Source: Lolium rigidum
Taxonomy: Eukaryota; Streptophyta; Magnoliopsida; Poales; Poaceae
DNA: 64,000 nucleotides
NCBI RefSeq assembly: GCF_022539505.1
Contig: NC_061510.1
Coordinates: 276,044,330 to 276,108,329, forward strand
Direction of reading: 5' to 3'
Shown in pieces: positions 44,901 through 58,775 of this stretch (position 1 is the stretch's first letter; each line of letters begins with the position of its first letter). The notes under the pieces are model-generated. The model saw only the letters and a program-made list of their open reading frames with translations. It did no database searches and was not told where the DNA came from. A program made the position numbers and the translations under genes.

Positions 44901-47900
44901 AAGGAAAATTAATTTTATTGTTTTCCTTATATACTTTACTGGTTTTTATTTATATTATACCTTTTTCCTAATTATTGAATTTTAATTGAATTTAGAATTA
45001 AAATTAAAGGCTTAATTAACAAGTATTAAATAATTGAATTTTTATTAAAAATAAAAACTTCATATTATATTTTTACTGGATAGACTTTGGTTTTCTAAGA
45101 ATTTTGATATCTCATTTATATTTTTCTGAGTTATATTGAATTTGATATGAATTTCTAAAGTTTCTACTATTTTCAGGAATATTGAAATAGCTATAATTAC
45201 TAAGGATACCGGTTTCGTTTTGTACCCCAGACGCAGACAGGTGGGGTCATTGACCCGGTCAGTTGCCACGCAGGCAACGACCGGTCAAAGGACCTGAAAC
45301 GGCCCCACGGCCACGTCGACTTGACCGGCGGCTCAACGCCGGCGACAGGAGCAGGCGGCGCAGCCGATTTATGGCACTCCAGGACGCGCGGCTGGGCTCA
45401 AACGAACCCCCGCGACACACTGAGTACCATGGTGGTAACGGTTTTCCCAAATAGCCACCGGAGCGTCGCCGGAGAACAAGCCCGCGGCGGAGCAACTCCG
45501 GTGGAATCTCGAATCACGGGCTACGGCTGATGAAAATGCATAATTAAGGGGTTTCTGGGAGCGCAGACTCACCCTGAAGCTGATAGGCTGCTCGACGAAG
45601 CCCGGGATGGTCGGAGTTGCCCTCACGGACATGATTTCCGGCGAGCACCTGAGAAAGGGAATGTTGAAATTGGGCCAATTCGTAGCTCCCCTGGTCGCGT
45701 GCTTCCGCACAAAGGATCTACGCGTCGAGGCGCATCTCCAGGACCACTTTCCGGAGTCTGGGGCGGCTCCTATCGCTGGTTTCTTCTCCGACGCCGGCGA
45801 CAGAGCTTGATGGTTTACGGTGAATAGAGAGGTACCGAGAGGGATTGGTTGAGCGGAGGTGAACAAGGATGGCACGGCGGTCATTCTCGGTGCTTTTATA
45901 GGCCTCGAGGTGGTCTAGAACGACAACGAGTCGTCGGCGACGAACGGCCAGGATGCGGTGGAGATGCGACTAGGGTTTTCGGTGCCCAAATCTTGATGGT
46001 CCGACTGGCTGCGGATTCCACGACCATGTGCTAGGCTTCTGGGACGAGGCTTGCATCCGGATGGTGCTTATCGGCGACGAGGACGTGGCCGGCGAAACCG
46101 AGCACGTCGTCGCGGTGGCGTCCATGCGGGGAAGACGAAGACCACGTCTTCACACGATTTTTAAAGCGAGGTGAAACGTTATGTGGTTTGGGTTGGGTTG
46201 GCCTGGTGGACTTCTGCTGGGCTCGTGTTGGGCTGCACTTGGTGGGCTTCTGCGGCCAGGTAAGGTCCACGTGGTTTTTCTTCTCTCTTCTTTTTCTTCT
46301 TTATTTTCTCGTTTTGTAATTCTACTTTGAATTTAGGTCTGAATTAATTTTCTATCATGCGGGTATTGCAAATTTAATTCATACAAGGGTTAGTCCAGGG
46401 TACTACAATTTCTTGAGTGGTGTATTTGCAAATTTAATATGACACTATATCATTAGTTTATTAATTAGTATTGGTATGTGGATTAAATTTCCATATGGAC
46501 ATAAATTTGAATAATAACTTTGAATTATTCAAATTATTCTCTAAGTAATATTTTAATGTCACCTTGAAATACTTAGAGTTAATAATACTCTTTTCATGGT
46601 TTGGTCTTGGTTATAATGATAAGTGGTTGATAACCACACCTGGGTTTAATCATATGATTTAGCTAGTGAGAAATTTTAGGTTCTAGTTATATTCACCTAG
46701 TGGGAAAGGGTTTAACTCTCAATTATGGCCTAGGTTTTAATTGTGATCACCCAAGTGATACACAAGCTAGAATTGAGATTTAATTCTAGGTTATAGAAAT
46801 GAGATGACACCATATTGTATGTGCTAGGGTTTAATCTCCCCTAACCATGATAAGGTGGTTACTTGCTTAATATTTCATGTGCTTCTCTTTTGCTAAGGTT
46901 TGAGAATTAGATTTATCTTCTATCAATTGGCTTCTATTATTAACCTCAATTTATCATTTAAGTAACTACATTGGTTATAGTTCTATTTATAGTTAACTTT
47001 GGTCATATGGATATATATGGTTTCTCACCATATAAATTATAGGCTTTAACCCTAAGTTTTACTTAGGTGCTTGTATCCTATACTTCAAGTTCTTAGGGTT
47101 CATGATCACTACTCAATTTATAATGATCAAGATTTGGCTGCCTAAGGTATCTCTCATGAAATGAGCTTCTCACTTATATGTTCAAGCATTGTCTTGACCA
47201 ACTAAATATAACACTTCTATTTTACTTTCTTGGATGGGACTATTATGGTTGCTTCAATAATTTATATCCCAGGAGAATACCCGAGATATACTTGTTAGGG
47301 TTCTTCTTAAACAATGATGATATGGTCATCTGGTATAAGGATAGTTCTCTCCCTTAAATTTAAGTGTTGCCTCAACTATCTTGAGTATAACACTATAGCT
47401 TGAGCTCTCTCATATATGAATGGTTTATCCTAGGTTTTATGGTGTACACCTAATATTTATTTAGGTTGCTGAGCTAAAGATTCAATTGTCTAACTTAGTT
47501 GGATTATTCCACTCCTTATTTCACTAATGCATGGATATAGTCTTATTCCACTTGGTATTTGGTTATCTCACCACTCCAAGATGAAATGGTTTACAACCCA
47601 ATACTTTAGTTCCAAGATTGTCCTTTATTCATTAATAGGTAAATCTAGAATTGATATGAATGGCTCTCTCACTTGGGAATGACTTTAATGCTAACCTAAG
47701 GTTATTCTCCAAAGATAATGATGTGGTCACCAATATCTATGGTTAACATGAATGGGTTCTCTCTCTAGGAAATGTCTTCAATAATATCCTAGGGTTTCTC
47801 TGAGATGATGATTTGAATACATGGATGTATATTCAAGGTTTAGTTCAAGGTTTATCATTGATCCTCTGATGAGTAACATAGAACTCTCACTTCTCTAGGT

Positions 47901-48431
47901 TTGATGTATATTAATATGTAGTAAAGAGGATTATATATTTCTAGAGTTTATCTCCTTGTCTTGCTTCCAAGAATGAAGTAAAATAAATACCATGAGATTC
48001 ATGGTAGGATCATGGATTAGTTTAAGACATGGAGAAGATAAGTGGAGAATAGTTTCTTCAATTATTGTTACTTGATTTCCAATTACATGGGTGTTCACAT
48101 GTTATGGCTAGGAATATCATGTTGTGATATTTAATAAGATCAGGTAGTTGATCATTGAGTAAAGTGTTGTTGTGTTGATTATTAGTTCCATTTGATCTAA
48201 CCCCTTAGATCAATTCATCTCTTCCCTCAACAAGGTTTTAACATAGTCACGCTGAGGTTTATAGCGCTTGACTTGATGAGCTACTTCAATTCCACCAAGG
48301 TCAAGTGAAACTTCAGTTACTGTGACTGTTTTACTTTAAAGCGCGAAAATTCCCCAGATTTTCTATGCATGAATGCAATGCACACATCTGTTTCCTCTAA
48401 ATTTTATAACCCCAATACCTGGGATATTACA
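41991..48431 (-). repeat. LARD LTR 2 (complete, 6441 bases)
   Basis: On the plus strand it runs from TGTGGTGACCCGGCATACC to CTGGGATATTACA. It is nearly identical to LTR 3 and to the present part of LTR 1. Confidence 0.88.
45893..45901 (-). promoter_or_regulatory. TATA box of LARD LTR 2
   Basis: Minus-strand CTATAAAAG, in the same context as in LTR 1. If LTR 2 and LTR 3 both fire, transcripts of one unit would begin here and near 55185. Confidence 0.55.
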
Positions 48432-51309
48432 GTCTCTACCCCTTAAACTAAACTTCGTCCTCGAAGTTTAATCTCTCTCACGTTTCGGAGCGTGGTTCTG
48501 ACTTATGCAGACTTAAAATTTTCTCGAACTCCATAGTGATCTTACTGGATATAATTGAATATATCCCTTGTCCAGATTCTTCCTGGAATCCAATAGTGTC
48601 ACGTCTACGAACCATGGTTTTTACTTTGATTCGTTGATTCCTTCCAACTCTATAAGCTTGTTTCCTTTCTCATTGAAGATTCAATGATTGAGACTTCTTC
48701 TGGTGCTGCTAGTCTTAACTGAAGACTAAATTGATAACATACTCCTAATTGGTAAATAGGTCTTTGTTTTCCCTTACTACCAAAATTGCAATAATGGTGC
48801 TTAATAAGGTACTAACTATAGAATTGGTCGTGATGGTTTATTTCTCTAAGAATGGATTAGACTCATTTAGTCCATCCAATCATGGTTTATAGTTGATGCT
48901 TATAACTATTTTGGATTCTTTAGGTTCCATGAAAGGAATCATTCTATTAGTCTGTGGTTCTGGTATGGTCAATTTCCTTTGGTCTTTGGGTCTTCTTGAG
49001 CTTTATTTGGGCTCCTAAAATCCTTCATCCAACTTCCTTAGCCTTAATTTACTTGGGCTATCATACTCCTGAGTAAATATTACTCACTTTCTCAAGTTAT
49101 AGTCCACTTCTTACTTCCTCGAGGTATAAACCTCGGCTTCTGGTCTGACATCCTTCTGAAAGTAGTGTTCAACAATCTTATGAAAATAAGATCGAACTTC
49201 CTCTCAGTTCAGACCTTCTGCTTCTATATAGCTTAAAGTATTGAGTTACTGTACATCCAACTCAATCTTTACTCTACCCCTTAAAGTTTGCTTAAGGTCT
49301 TCAACTCCTTTTCTTCCAACTATTAGACTTATGATTTGAATATTGGTATAGGTCTTGTTTATAATTTATATTCCTCGAAGGTTTTGCGAAGAACTTTATG
49401 GTGTATCCACTCAATTGTGGACATCCAATGTGAATCCTTTGACTAAATGTTTATAGATCTAGCTATTTGGCTGACAAGATTTTTATTTGTTCACAAACTT
49501 TTGTTACAACTAATTAAATCGTGGATTATTTGTAATACCAACTGATACCATTTGTGGTTATTATACCAAGCTGTGGCTATTGGATATCTAAAAATGGATT
49601 CTATTATAGGTTCTGATCAACTGGACGAGACATCTTCTACTTTATCTCGCAGTATTGATACTATACCAATTGTGGTCTTCTGATATCAACTATGTTCTTA
49701 TTATATCTGCTATAGTTTCCTAAATCATCTTTCTTCATTCAGGATTTATTTTGCAAGAAAACCACTAGCTGACACTATGAATATAGTATCCTAAGTGATT
49801 TCCCATGCATTCCCTCTTCCATAATGACTATGGTTCTACTTCTAATACTCCACAGTCATCATATTTCTCACCTTCATGCTTCCTATGTACAAAAGTACTC
49901 CTCTGTTGAGGTAAGCATGAGTTTTGATTTATACTTCCTTCAGAGTATTGTGGTTGCTTCCCACAACTTTATTTCCTTTAACTAACTATCCTTCATCTTG
50001 TTTTTAGAATCTTCAGAATTCGTCACTTCCTCACACGTCTACCATTACCCTCTAGATCTACAACATTAAGTAAGAACTTGATATAGCAACATGCATTTGC
50101 ATATCAAAGTCAAACTTCATGTATGGATCTAGTCAAACAATGAAAATCCAATAAAATCCAAGAAGATTCGGCTTTGTGCTTATAATACACATCATCATAA
50201 GCCTGAATATAATAGTTGAGTAAGACATCTCTAGACATCAGGTTCGATGTGTATTATATAACACCACATAAGATAGGTTTATATCGTGATACTTAGCACG
50301 AATAGATGGGATTCTACTATTTGTCTCAACTTTTACCTTAATTGCACAATTGCAATGAGATAAACTTGAAACAAAGTGGTTTGGGATGGTTAAGGTTAAC
50401 CTAATTTTCTTTGGAAGTACTACTTAACTTAGTATTATTCCATATATAAGTGCTATTGAGGACTATTTTGTATGATACCTCTAGTTCTAATATGGTTACT
50501 CTGAATTCATATTTATTAGGATATAGTTCCTATACTTCTAAGTGTTTCTACCATAAGCATATGGTCATGATGTGCTTGGCACACTTCCCATATTTTTGGA
50601 ACACAATTCTTGCACTATTGTTTTGCACTTAGCTTCTATTGTACTCCTTTTAATTAATTATAAGGTTCTAGTCCATCACATAATGATTCTCAGGTGAATC
50701 ATATATGATTTCCTATCTCTACCCTGTAAGTAGGCATATTTTATTCCTATCTCTCCTCCTTACCTCCCATGATTGACTCATCATGGTCTATACTACCTCA
50801 TATAACTCCGAGTTATCACCTACTATCAATTGTTTCACATGTCTAAATAAATTTTACTTACCCATTACTTAACTTGGTCTACATCTTCTATTAGGACATC
50901 TTAATTATTTTTATCACTTGATACTACTCCTATTACAGATCTGGATAACTCTTATTTAATCATAACATATGTTGGTACACATCTTCCAATAGGATAGCTT
51001 CCTTATGGTTGTATCCTCTCTTTGGACTACCATGTATTGTATACCAACTGTGATCTACCCATCTATTGTTTAGGAACTTGATGGTATACTACATATTTGG
51101 GATTAGCTGACTAACTTTACTTTGTCTTGGTAAGCTAGGTAAGAAATGTTGACTCAAGTGTGTCAGGATTATTCTCAAGTGAATATCCATCTCAAGTCAT
51201 AAGAAGTATTTGGTTTACCTAGGACAACTTCCTATAGACACTACCAATCCTATAGGTCTCCTTTAAAGGGTTTTAATCCTAGGGTCAAAGCATTTGCTCG
51301 ATACCAAGC
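48432..51309 (-). other. LARD internal domain, copy 2 (non-coding)
   Basis: Nearly identical to 39114-41990, with the same polypurine tract (48432-48444) and primer site (51296-51307). Differences are mostly one-base CG/CNG changes. Confidence 0.8.
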
Positions 51310-54300
51310 TCGTGGTGACCCGGCATACCACCGCATGGTGTAGTATGCAAGTCCGATATAACACCAATGAAACACCGTTCCACTAGTATTATATCGCTCG
51401 AGTGGTACAACAGAAACATATGCGGTCCAAGGTATGTCTATAGAATTACAACATCGACTCTGTTACATAAGATTATCACAGCCTCCTACTTTACAATGAG
51501 GTAAAACTGCAAATAAACTCCAGAAGAACGACTCGTAGTCTAGTCTTATCACGAACTCTATTTGTAGAGTATTTAACTAGCTACAGAGGCTATGAATAGA
51601 TTCTATCTAAATAGGAGCTAAGTTTAGGAAGCTAGTTCCTTTCTATTGCTAATCTAGGTTTCTCCTTGTTGGATGTGGTATCTGCCTCTTCTGATAGGTT
51701 CCTGTCCCTTGAAGTAGTTGTTGACTCCTCGATCTTCGTGTTGCACTGTAGATCCTCCTTTGGTGCCTCCATATCTAAGCAGGGGATTTAAGAGTGGGAT
51801 GAGTACGAGCGTACTCAACAAGTTCATTATAGGAAAGAGGTGTTTAATGCACTAGCTACAGCATTAGACCAGAAAGTGTAATACCAATGCAAGTTTTCAT
51901 AACCATTTCTTCAAAAGGTTGCTTTTATTCAGAAGAACTATGTCCGTCAGCCTTCACCGGTTTACTAGAACTTTATGGAGCTCCTTTCCGGCCGCGTTCG
52001 CAGTTCCATATCCCGGAACAGGGAGTGACAGGTCACGATTCATTACACTCTGCAGAGGTGTGTTGCTTTACCCATAAGAGATCTTAACCTTGGTGCCAAC
52101 CGAGTTGCAGGCTCGTCCACACTTCCTTTGGTGTGAGGCCCGGTATAAGGTCTAGCCAATCATGTTCCTCCGCTACCTCGAACACCCACCCTTTGTTGCA
52201 TGCCCCGACCCTGGGTCCTCGCCGGTCCCATTATTCCCACTCACGGGTGGACCCCGACCACGACGACAGTTTGGGATCGAACCAAACTCCTTCGCCGGTA
52301 GGCTGCAACCCATCATAGACCGCAATACCGTGGGGACTTAAGGCCTCCCCAGCCAACCGCTTGCACTTCGGGCGACAAGTGTCTACGGACTATGCCGTGG
52401 GGACTTAAGGCTTCCCCAGCCAACCGCTTGCCTCCGACAGATACAAGTGTCTACGGTAAAGCGCATCCGTTGATGAACGAGAGGTGGAAACACTTTTGAC
52501 TACTCCGTCCCACTCCGGATCTTATGGTTAACACGGGTATTACGGCACAAGAATCACTGGCGACATTTGTTGTTTAATCCTAGATGGATATAAACCCGTG
52601 CAATGGAACCTCCACCATATCAACACAATCCATGGTTCCATTGCCCACCACATAGTCATATTCATAGTTATGAAAGTAATGGTTTTGATTTTTATGCAAT
52701 AGTGATAACCATAGTACTTTGCAATTAATTTGATAGAAATACTCAAATGACATGAGCAAGTGATGAACTTGCCTTTCTTGACTGCAAGATTATGCAGGCA
52801 AGGTCTTCGATACGTAGTAACTCCAACTTCTGAAATAGCATCATCGTCCGGTAAGGACGATGTTGAAAAGATTGGCAAGGATGCAATAATGCATAAGTAT
52901 GAGATGCAATCGCTCTAAGCGTGACTTAACCCCAATGATTTAGGATTAGTGAGTGGTAATGATTAGTTCAGGGTGTGTTGCACTTTTAGAGTGATTCACA
53001 AATAAGGTTCTTATTAAGGTGTGGTTACATGGTATCATAAACAGGTGTTGCAATATATCATGACAATAATATTAATAGCACACAACTATAACATTTGGTA
53101 TAATCCTAACATGTAATGAATAGTGGTTGGTTTTAGCACTACATGGCATGGTTAATTATCATATACTTCAAAAGAATAACTTTTGAAGAACATGTTCTTT
53201 AATAAAGAACAAGTATGATAATTAAGGTGGTGGAGTTCTATGGTTTACTATGGTTTCAACTAATTTTCTGGAGTAAGGTTTAGATGGATCCAAACAAGGT
53301 TGGATTCATCAATACCTAAGGATGGTAAGGCTGAGTTAAGCTTAGGAATCCCAAGCAAGTATTTATACATGGTTGCTATCAAGGTTGATTCAGCTGGCTG
53401 GTGATTGCTAGCTAGGGTTTATAGGTTCTTATAAGCAGGGTTGATGGTCATTCTTATTTTCTTCAAAAGAATAACTTTCGAAGAACATACTTCTTAAGTA
53501 ATAAGAAGTATATCAATTAGGGTTGAGGTTGTTTAGGTTTGCTATTTAATTCCCTAAGTAAAGAATGGTTGGTTCTTAGATGGAATGGTTCCTAAATATT
53601 TCACACTAATAGGGTTTAGTGGAGTATGGTATGTAATGCTAAACATTAGATATGATTGTTATAAGAATTCATCACGATGGTGTGATGCTAAGTAGGAATG
53701 ATTAAGGTTGGTGTTTTAGTAATAGGATCTAGGGTTTACACTTGGCTCACCCTACTTGATTAACTAGGTAGGATAGGTATGCATACATGGACTACCAATT
53801 ATTGATAATAGGGCTCCTACAATTTTATGTGGCATGGCAAGTATGTAATTGCTATTATGATTCTATGTATGAAAATTAGAACACCAAGATTATATGAGAG
53901 GATCTAGGGTTTAGGTTTTTTAGAAGTAAATTAGAGTTCAAAAAAATTAGTGGAGCTATGGTTCCAATTTGGATTAGGGTTTTAGAATTACACATGAACT
54001 GATAAGTTCCTAGTTTTCTACCATAAGGAACTAGGGTTTACTATTTATCATTTAGTTCTATGATTAATAACTTCAATTTAAAGTTGAAGTTATTAATAAC
54101 TTGGGAATAAAAATAATATTGAATTTGGTATTTTATTATTTTTAAACAATTAATAATTAAGGTAATTATTATTTAGGGTTTTAAATCCTCCTAATAAGGA
54201 TTTAATAATTTAATAGAGAAGGAAAATTAATTTTATTGTTTTCCTTATATACTTTACTGGTTTTTATTTATATTATACCTTTTTCCTAATTATTGAATTT

Positions 54301-57300
54301 TAATTGAATTTAGAATTAAAATTAAAGGCTTAATTAACAAGTATTAAATAATTGAATTTTTATTAAAAATAAAAACTTCATATTATATTTTTACTGGATA
54401 GACTTTGGTTTTCTAAGAATTTTGATATCTCATTTATATTTTTCTGAGTTATATTGAATTTGATATGAATTTCTAAAGTTTCTACTATTTTCAGGAATAT
54501 TGAAATAGCTATAATTACTAAGGATACCGGTTTCGTTTTGTACCCAGACGCAGACAGGTGGGGTCATTGACCCGGTCAGTTGCCACGCAGGCAACGACCG
54601 GTCAAAGGACCTGAAACGGCCCCACGGCCACGTCGACTTGACCGGCGGCTCAACGCCGGCGACAGGAGCAACGGCGGCGCGGCCGATTTATGGCACTCCG
54701 GGACGCGCGGCTGGGCTCAAACGAACCCCCGCGACACACTGAGTACCATGGTGGTAACGGTTTTCCCAAATAGCCACCGGAGCGTCGCCGGAGAACAAGC
54801 CCGCGGCGGAGCAACTCCGGTGGAATCTCGAATCACGGGCTACGGCTGATGAAAATGCATAATTAAGGGGTTTCTGGGAGCGCGGACTCACCTCGAAGCC
54901 GATAGGCTGCTCGACGAAGCCCGGGATGGTCGGAGTTGCCCTCACGGACATGATTTTCGGCGAGCACCTGAGAAAGGGAATGTTGAAATTGGGCCAATTC
55001 GTAGCTCCCCTGGTCGCGTGCTTCCGCACAAAGGATCTACGCGTCGAGGCGCATCTCCAGGACCACTTTCCGGAGTCTGGGGCGGCTCCTATCGCTGGTT
55101 TCTTCTCCGACGCCGGCGACAGAGCTTGATGGTTTACGGTGAATAGAGAGGTACTGAGAGGGATTGGTTGAGCGGAGGTGAACAAGGATGGCACGGCGGT
55201 CATTCTGGTGCTTTTATAGGCCTCGAGGTGGTCTAGAACGACAACGAGTCGTCGGCGACGAACGGCCAGGATGCGGTGGAGATGCGACTAGGGTTTTCGG
55301 TGCCCAAATCTTGATGGTCCGACTGGCTGCGGATTCCACGACCATGTGCTAGGCTTCTGGGACGAGGCTTGCATCCGGATGGTGCTTATCGGCGACGAGG
55401 ACGTGGCCGGCGAAACCGAGCACGTCGTCGCGGTGGCGTCCATGCGGGGAAGACGAAGACCACGTCTTCACACGATTTTTAAAGCGAGGTGAAACGTTAT
55501 GTGGTTTGGGTTGGGTTGGCCTGGTGGACTTCGCTTGGGCTCGTGTTGGGCTGCACTTGGTGGGCTTCTGCGGCCGGGTAAGGTCCACGTGGTTTTCTTC
55601 TCTCTTCTTTTTCTTCTTTATTTTCTGTTTTGTAATTCTACTTTGAATTTAGGTCTGAATTAATTTTCTATCATGCAGGTATTGCAAATTTAATTCATAC
55701 AAGGGTTAGTCCAGGGTACTACAATTTCTTGAGTGGTGTATTTGCAAATTTAATATGACACTATATCATTAGTTTATTAATTAGTATTGGTATGTGGATT
55801 AAATTTCCATATGGACATAAATTTGAATAATAACTTTGAATTATTCAAATTATTCTCTAAGTAATATTTTAATGTCACCTTGAAATACTTAGAGTTAATA
55901 ATACTCTTTTCATGGTTTGGTCTTGGTTATAATGATAAGTGGTTGATAACCACACCTGGGTTTAATCATATGATTTAGCTAGTGAGAAATTTTAGGTTCT
56001 AGTTATATTCACCTAGTGGGAAAGGGTTTAACTCTCAATTATGGCCTAGGTTTTAATTGTGATCACCCAAGTGATACACAAGCTAGAATTGAGATTTAAT
56101 TCTAGGTTATAGAAATGAGATGACACCATATTGTATGTGCTAGGGTTTAATCTCCCCTAACCATGATAAGGTGGTTACTTGCTTAATATTTCATGTGCTT
56201 CTCTTTTGCTAAGGTTTGAGAATTAGATTTATCTTCTATCAATTGGCTTCTATTATTAACCTCAATTTATCATTTAAGTAACTACATTGGTTATAGTTCT
56301 ATTTATAGTTAACTTTGGTCATATGGATATATATGGTTTCTCACCATATAAATTATAGGCTTTAACCCTAAGTTTTACTTAGGTGCTTGTATCCTATACT
56401 TCAAGTTCTTAGGGTTCATGATCACTACTCAATTTATAATGATCAAGATTTGGCTGCCTAAGGTATCTCTCATGAAATGAGCTTCTCACTTATATGTTCA
56501 AGCATTGTCTTGACCAACTAAATATAACACTTCTATTTTACTTTCTTGGATGGGACTATTATGGTTGCTTCAATAATTTATATCCCAGGAGAATACCTGA
56601 GATATACTGTTAGGGTTCTTCTTAAACAATGATGATATGGTCATCTGGTATAAGGATAGTTCTCTCCCTTAAATTTAAGTGTTGCCTCAACTATCTTGAG
56701 TATAACACTATAGCTTGAGCTCTCTCATATATGAATGGTTTATCCTAGGTTTTATGGTGTACTCCTAATATTTATTTAGGTTGCTGAGCTAAAGATTCAA
56801 TTGTCTAACTTAGTTGGATTATTCCACTCCTTATTTCACTAATGCATGAATATAGTCTTATTCCACTTGGTATTTGGTTATCTCACCACTCCAAGATGAA
56901 ATGGTTTACAACCCAATACTTTAGTTCCAAGATTGTCCTTTATTCATTAATAGGTAAATCTAGAATTGATATGAATGGCTCTCTCACTTGGGAATGACTT
57001 TAATGCTAACCTAAGGTTATTCTCCAAAGATAATGATGTGGTCACCAATATCTATGGTTAACATGAATGGGTTCTCTCTCTAGGAAATGTCTTCAATAAT
57101 ATCCTAGGGTTTCTCTGAGATGATGATTTGAATACATGGATGTATATTCAAGGTTTAGTTCAAGGTTTATCATTGATCCTCCGATGAGTAACATAGAACT
57201 CTCACTTCTCTAGGTTTGATGTATATTAATATGTAGTAAAGAGGATTATATATTTCTAGAGTTTATCTCCTTGTCTTGCTTCCAAGAATGAAGTAAAATA

Positions 57301-57747
57301 AATACCATGAGATTCATGGTAGGATCATGGATTAGTTTAAGACATGGAGAAGATAAGTGGAGAATAGTTTCTTCAATTATTGTTACTTGATTTCCAATTA
57401 CATGGGTGTTCACATGTTATGGCTAGGAATATCATGTTGTGATATTTAATAAGATCAGGTAGTTGATCATTGAGTAAAGTGTTGTTGTGTTGATTATTAG
57501 TTCCATTTGATCTAACCCCTTAGATCAATTCATCTCTTCCCTCAACAAGGTTTTAACATAGTCACTCTGAGGTTTATAGCGCTTGACTTGATGAGCTACT
57601 TCAATTCCACCAAGGTCAAGTGAAACTTCGATTCATTGTGACTCGTTTTACTTTAAAGCGCGAAAATTCCCCAGATTTTCTATGCATGAATGCAATGCAC
57701 ACATCTGTTTCCTCTAATTTTATAACCCCAATACCTGGGATATTACA
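51310..57747 (-). repeat. LARD LTR 3 (complete)
   Basis: It ends at 57747 in TGGGATATTACA, followed by unrelated LTR-type sequence (GACTC...) instead of the internal domain. This marks the right end of the array. The other target duplication would lie in or left of the gap. Confidence 0.85.
55211..55219 (-). promoter_or_regulatory. TATA box of LARD LTR 3
   Basis: Minus-strand CTATAAAAG. This LTR is the 5'-most in transcription order and would drive the array. Confidence 0.55.
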
Positions 57748-58775
57748 GACTCCCCCAGAAGGAGAGAAAGTTTCGCGAAACAAAGCGCCGCCGAGACCAC
57801 GATCTTCATTTCAGAGGCCAGATTGATCATGCTCTCCGGCCCGGAGAGAGGGATTTCGAGGGCTTCTTCATCATCACCGCCACCGACGTCATCACCAACC
57901 ATCATGTACTCACTCCCCATCACCATGAGCGAGTAGTTCTCTGTAGTTTAGAGGTGGATGGGTTTTGGATGAGATTGATCATGTAATCCTCCGCATATGT
58001 CGAGATTTTAGGTCTTCGTCATAAAGATATTCTTGTATGAGTGTTGGTATGCCTTTGCTATGTTTAATGCTTGTTACTAGGGCCCGAGTAAGTTGATTTC
58101 AGTACTGAACTTATATTGCTTTATCATATATATGAGGTTGGTATTTATCTGCTAGGTGTATCACTTATTATTATGTTGATCCTGCGAATCCTCGGGTGAC
58201 AGGTGGGAAAAAAACAAAGGTGAGATGTAGTAAATTCGAGGGTTATGTGTGTTTGTGGATCTTAATGCTTTGTTCCAGTCTATTCTGAAGGGTGGACCTT
58301 AATTGGTTGTAGTTCCAAGTTGGCCCCGGTGAAATGGGCAAGCTGGACAATAGATGTTATGCAAATTCTCTTAGTTAGTATGCATAACTATATTTGGAGC
58401 ACACACCTACACACAATTGAATTAGAGATGAGTGCTATGTTAGTTGGATTACATTAAATGATCAATAGCATCCATATATCACCCCATTGCTGCCTCATGC
58501 CTACGCTTTTAGCCACTGCAAGTTTCACATTACTATTTCCGGTGAAAACTGGAAATCTACTGCTTTCATTTACTGTTTTCTTTTACTGCTTTGAATTAAC
58601 TGCTATAAAATCACCACTTGCTTTATGAGTTTATTGATATACAAGTGTGGTTGAGAGTGACGTCTCAACAGCTAAAGTATTATTGGTATTCTTGCGTTCC
58701 CCTTGAGTCGAACTATAAATTTGGGTAATACTTCCCACCGAAGATTTCAGCGATACCCTATACTTGTGGATATCA
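57748..58775 (+). repeat. 3' part of an LTR cut by the LARD insertion
   Basis: The plus strand ends in CCCTATACTTGTGGATATCA at 58775, the usual end of the TGAT...ATCA LTR group. It shares CTTGTTACTAGGGCCCGAGT (near 58069) with the LTR at 23510. Its 5' part is beyond the LARD, in or left of the gap. Confidence 0.6.

Larger units (their letters stand above)
33039..57747 (-). mobile_element. LARD-type LTR element in an LTR-internal-LTR-internal-LTR array
   Basis: A unit of about 9.32 kb recurs about 2.65 times. Boundaries are TG...CA LTR ends: minus strand TGTAATATCCCAGGTATTGG to GTATGCCGGGTCACCACA. There is a tRNA-Met-type primer site after the 5' LTR and a polypurine tract AAGGGGTAGAGAC before each downstream LTR. 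LTRs are about 6440 bases and internal domains about 2877; neither holds gag or pol. Very long LTRs with a conserved non-coding internal domain define Large Retrotransposon Derivatives (barley Sukkula is the type case). Such elements need proteins from an autonomous Gypsy partner. Three LTRs with two internal domains fit unequal recombination between LTRs. Confidence 0.85.

Noticed and set aside
45369..45884. 171-residue minus-strand frame in LARD LTR 2 (also 54688-55203 in LTR 3)
   Set aside because: It starts about 10 bases from the TATA box, before any likely transcript start. It is broken in LTR 1, shows no domain, and overlaps plus-strand frames in the same GC-rich block.
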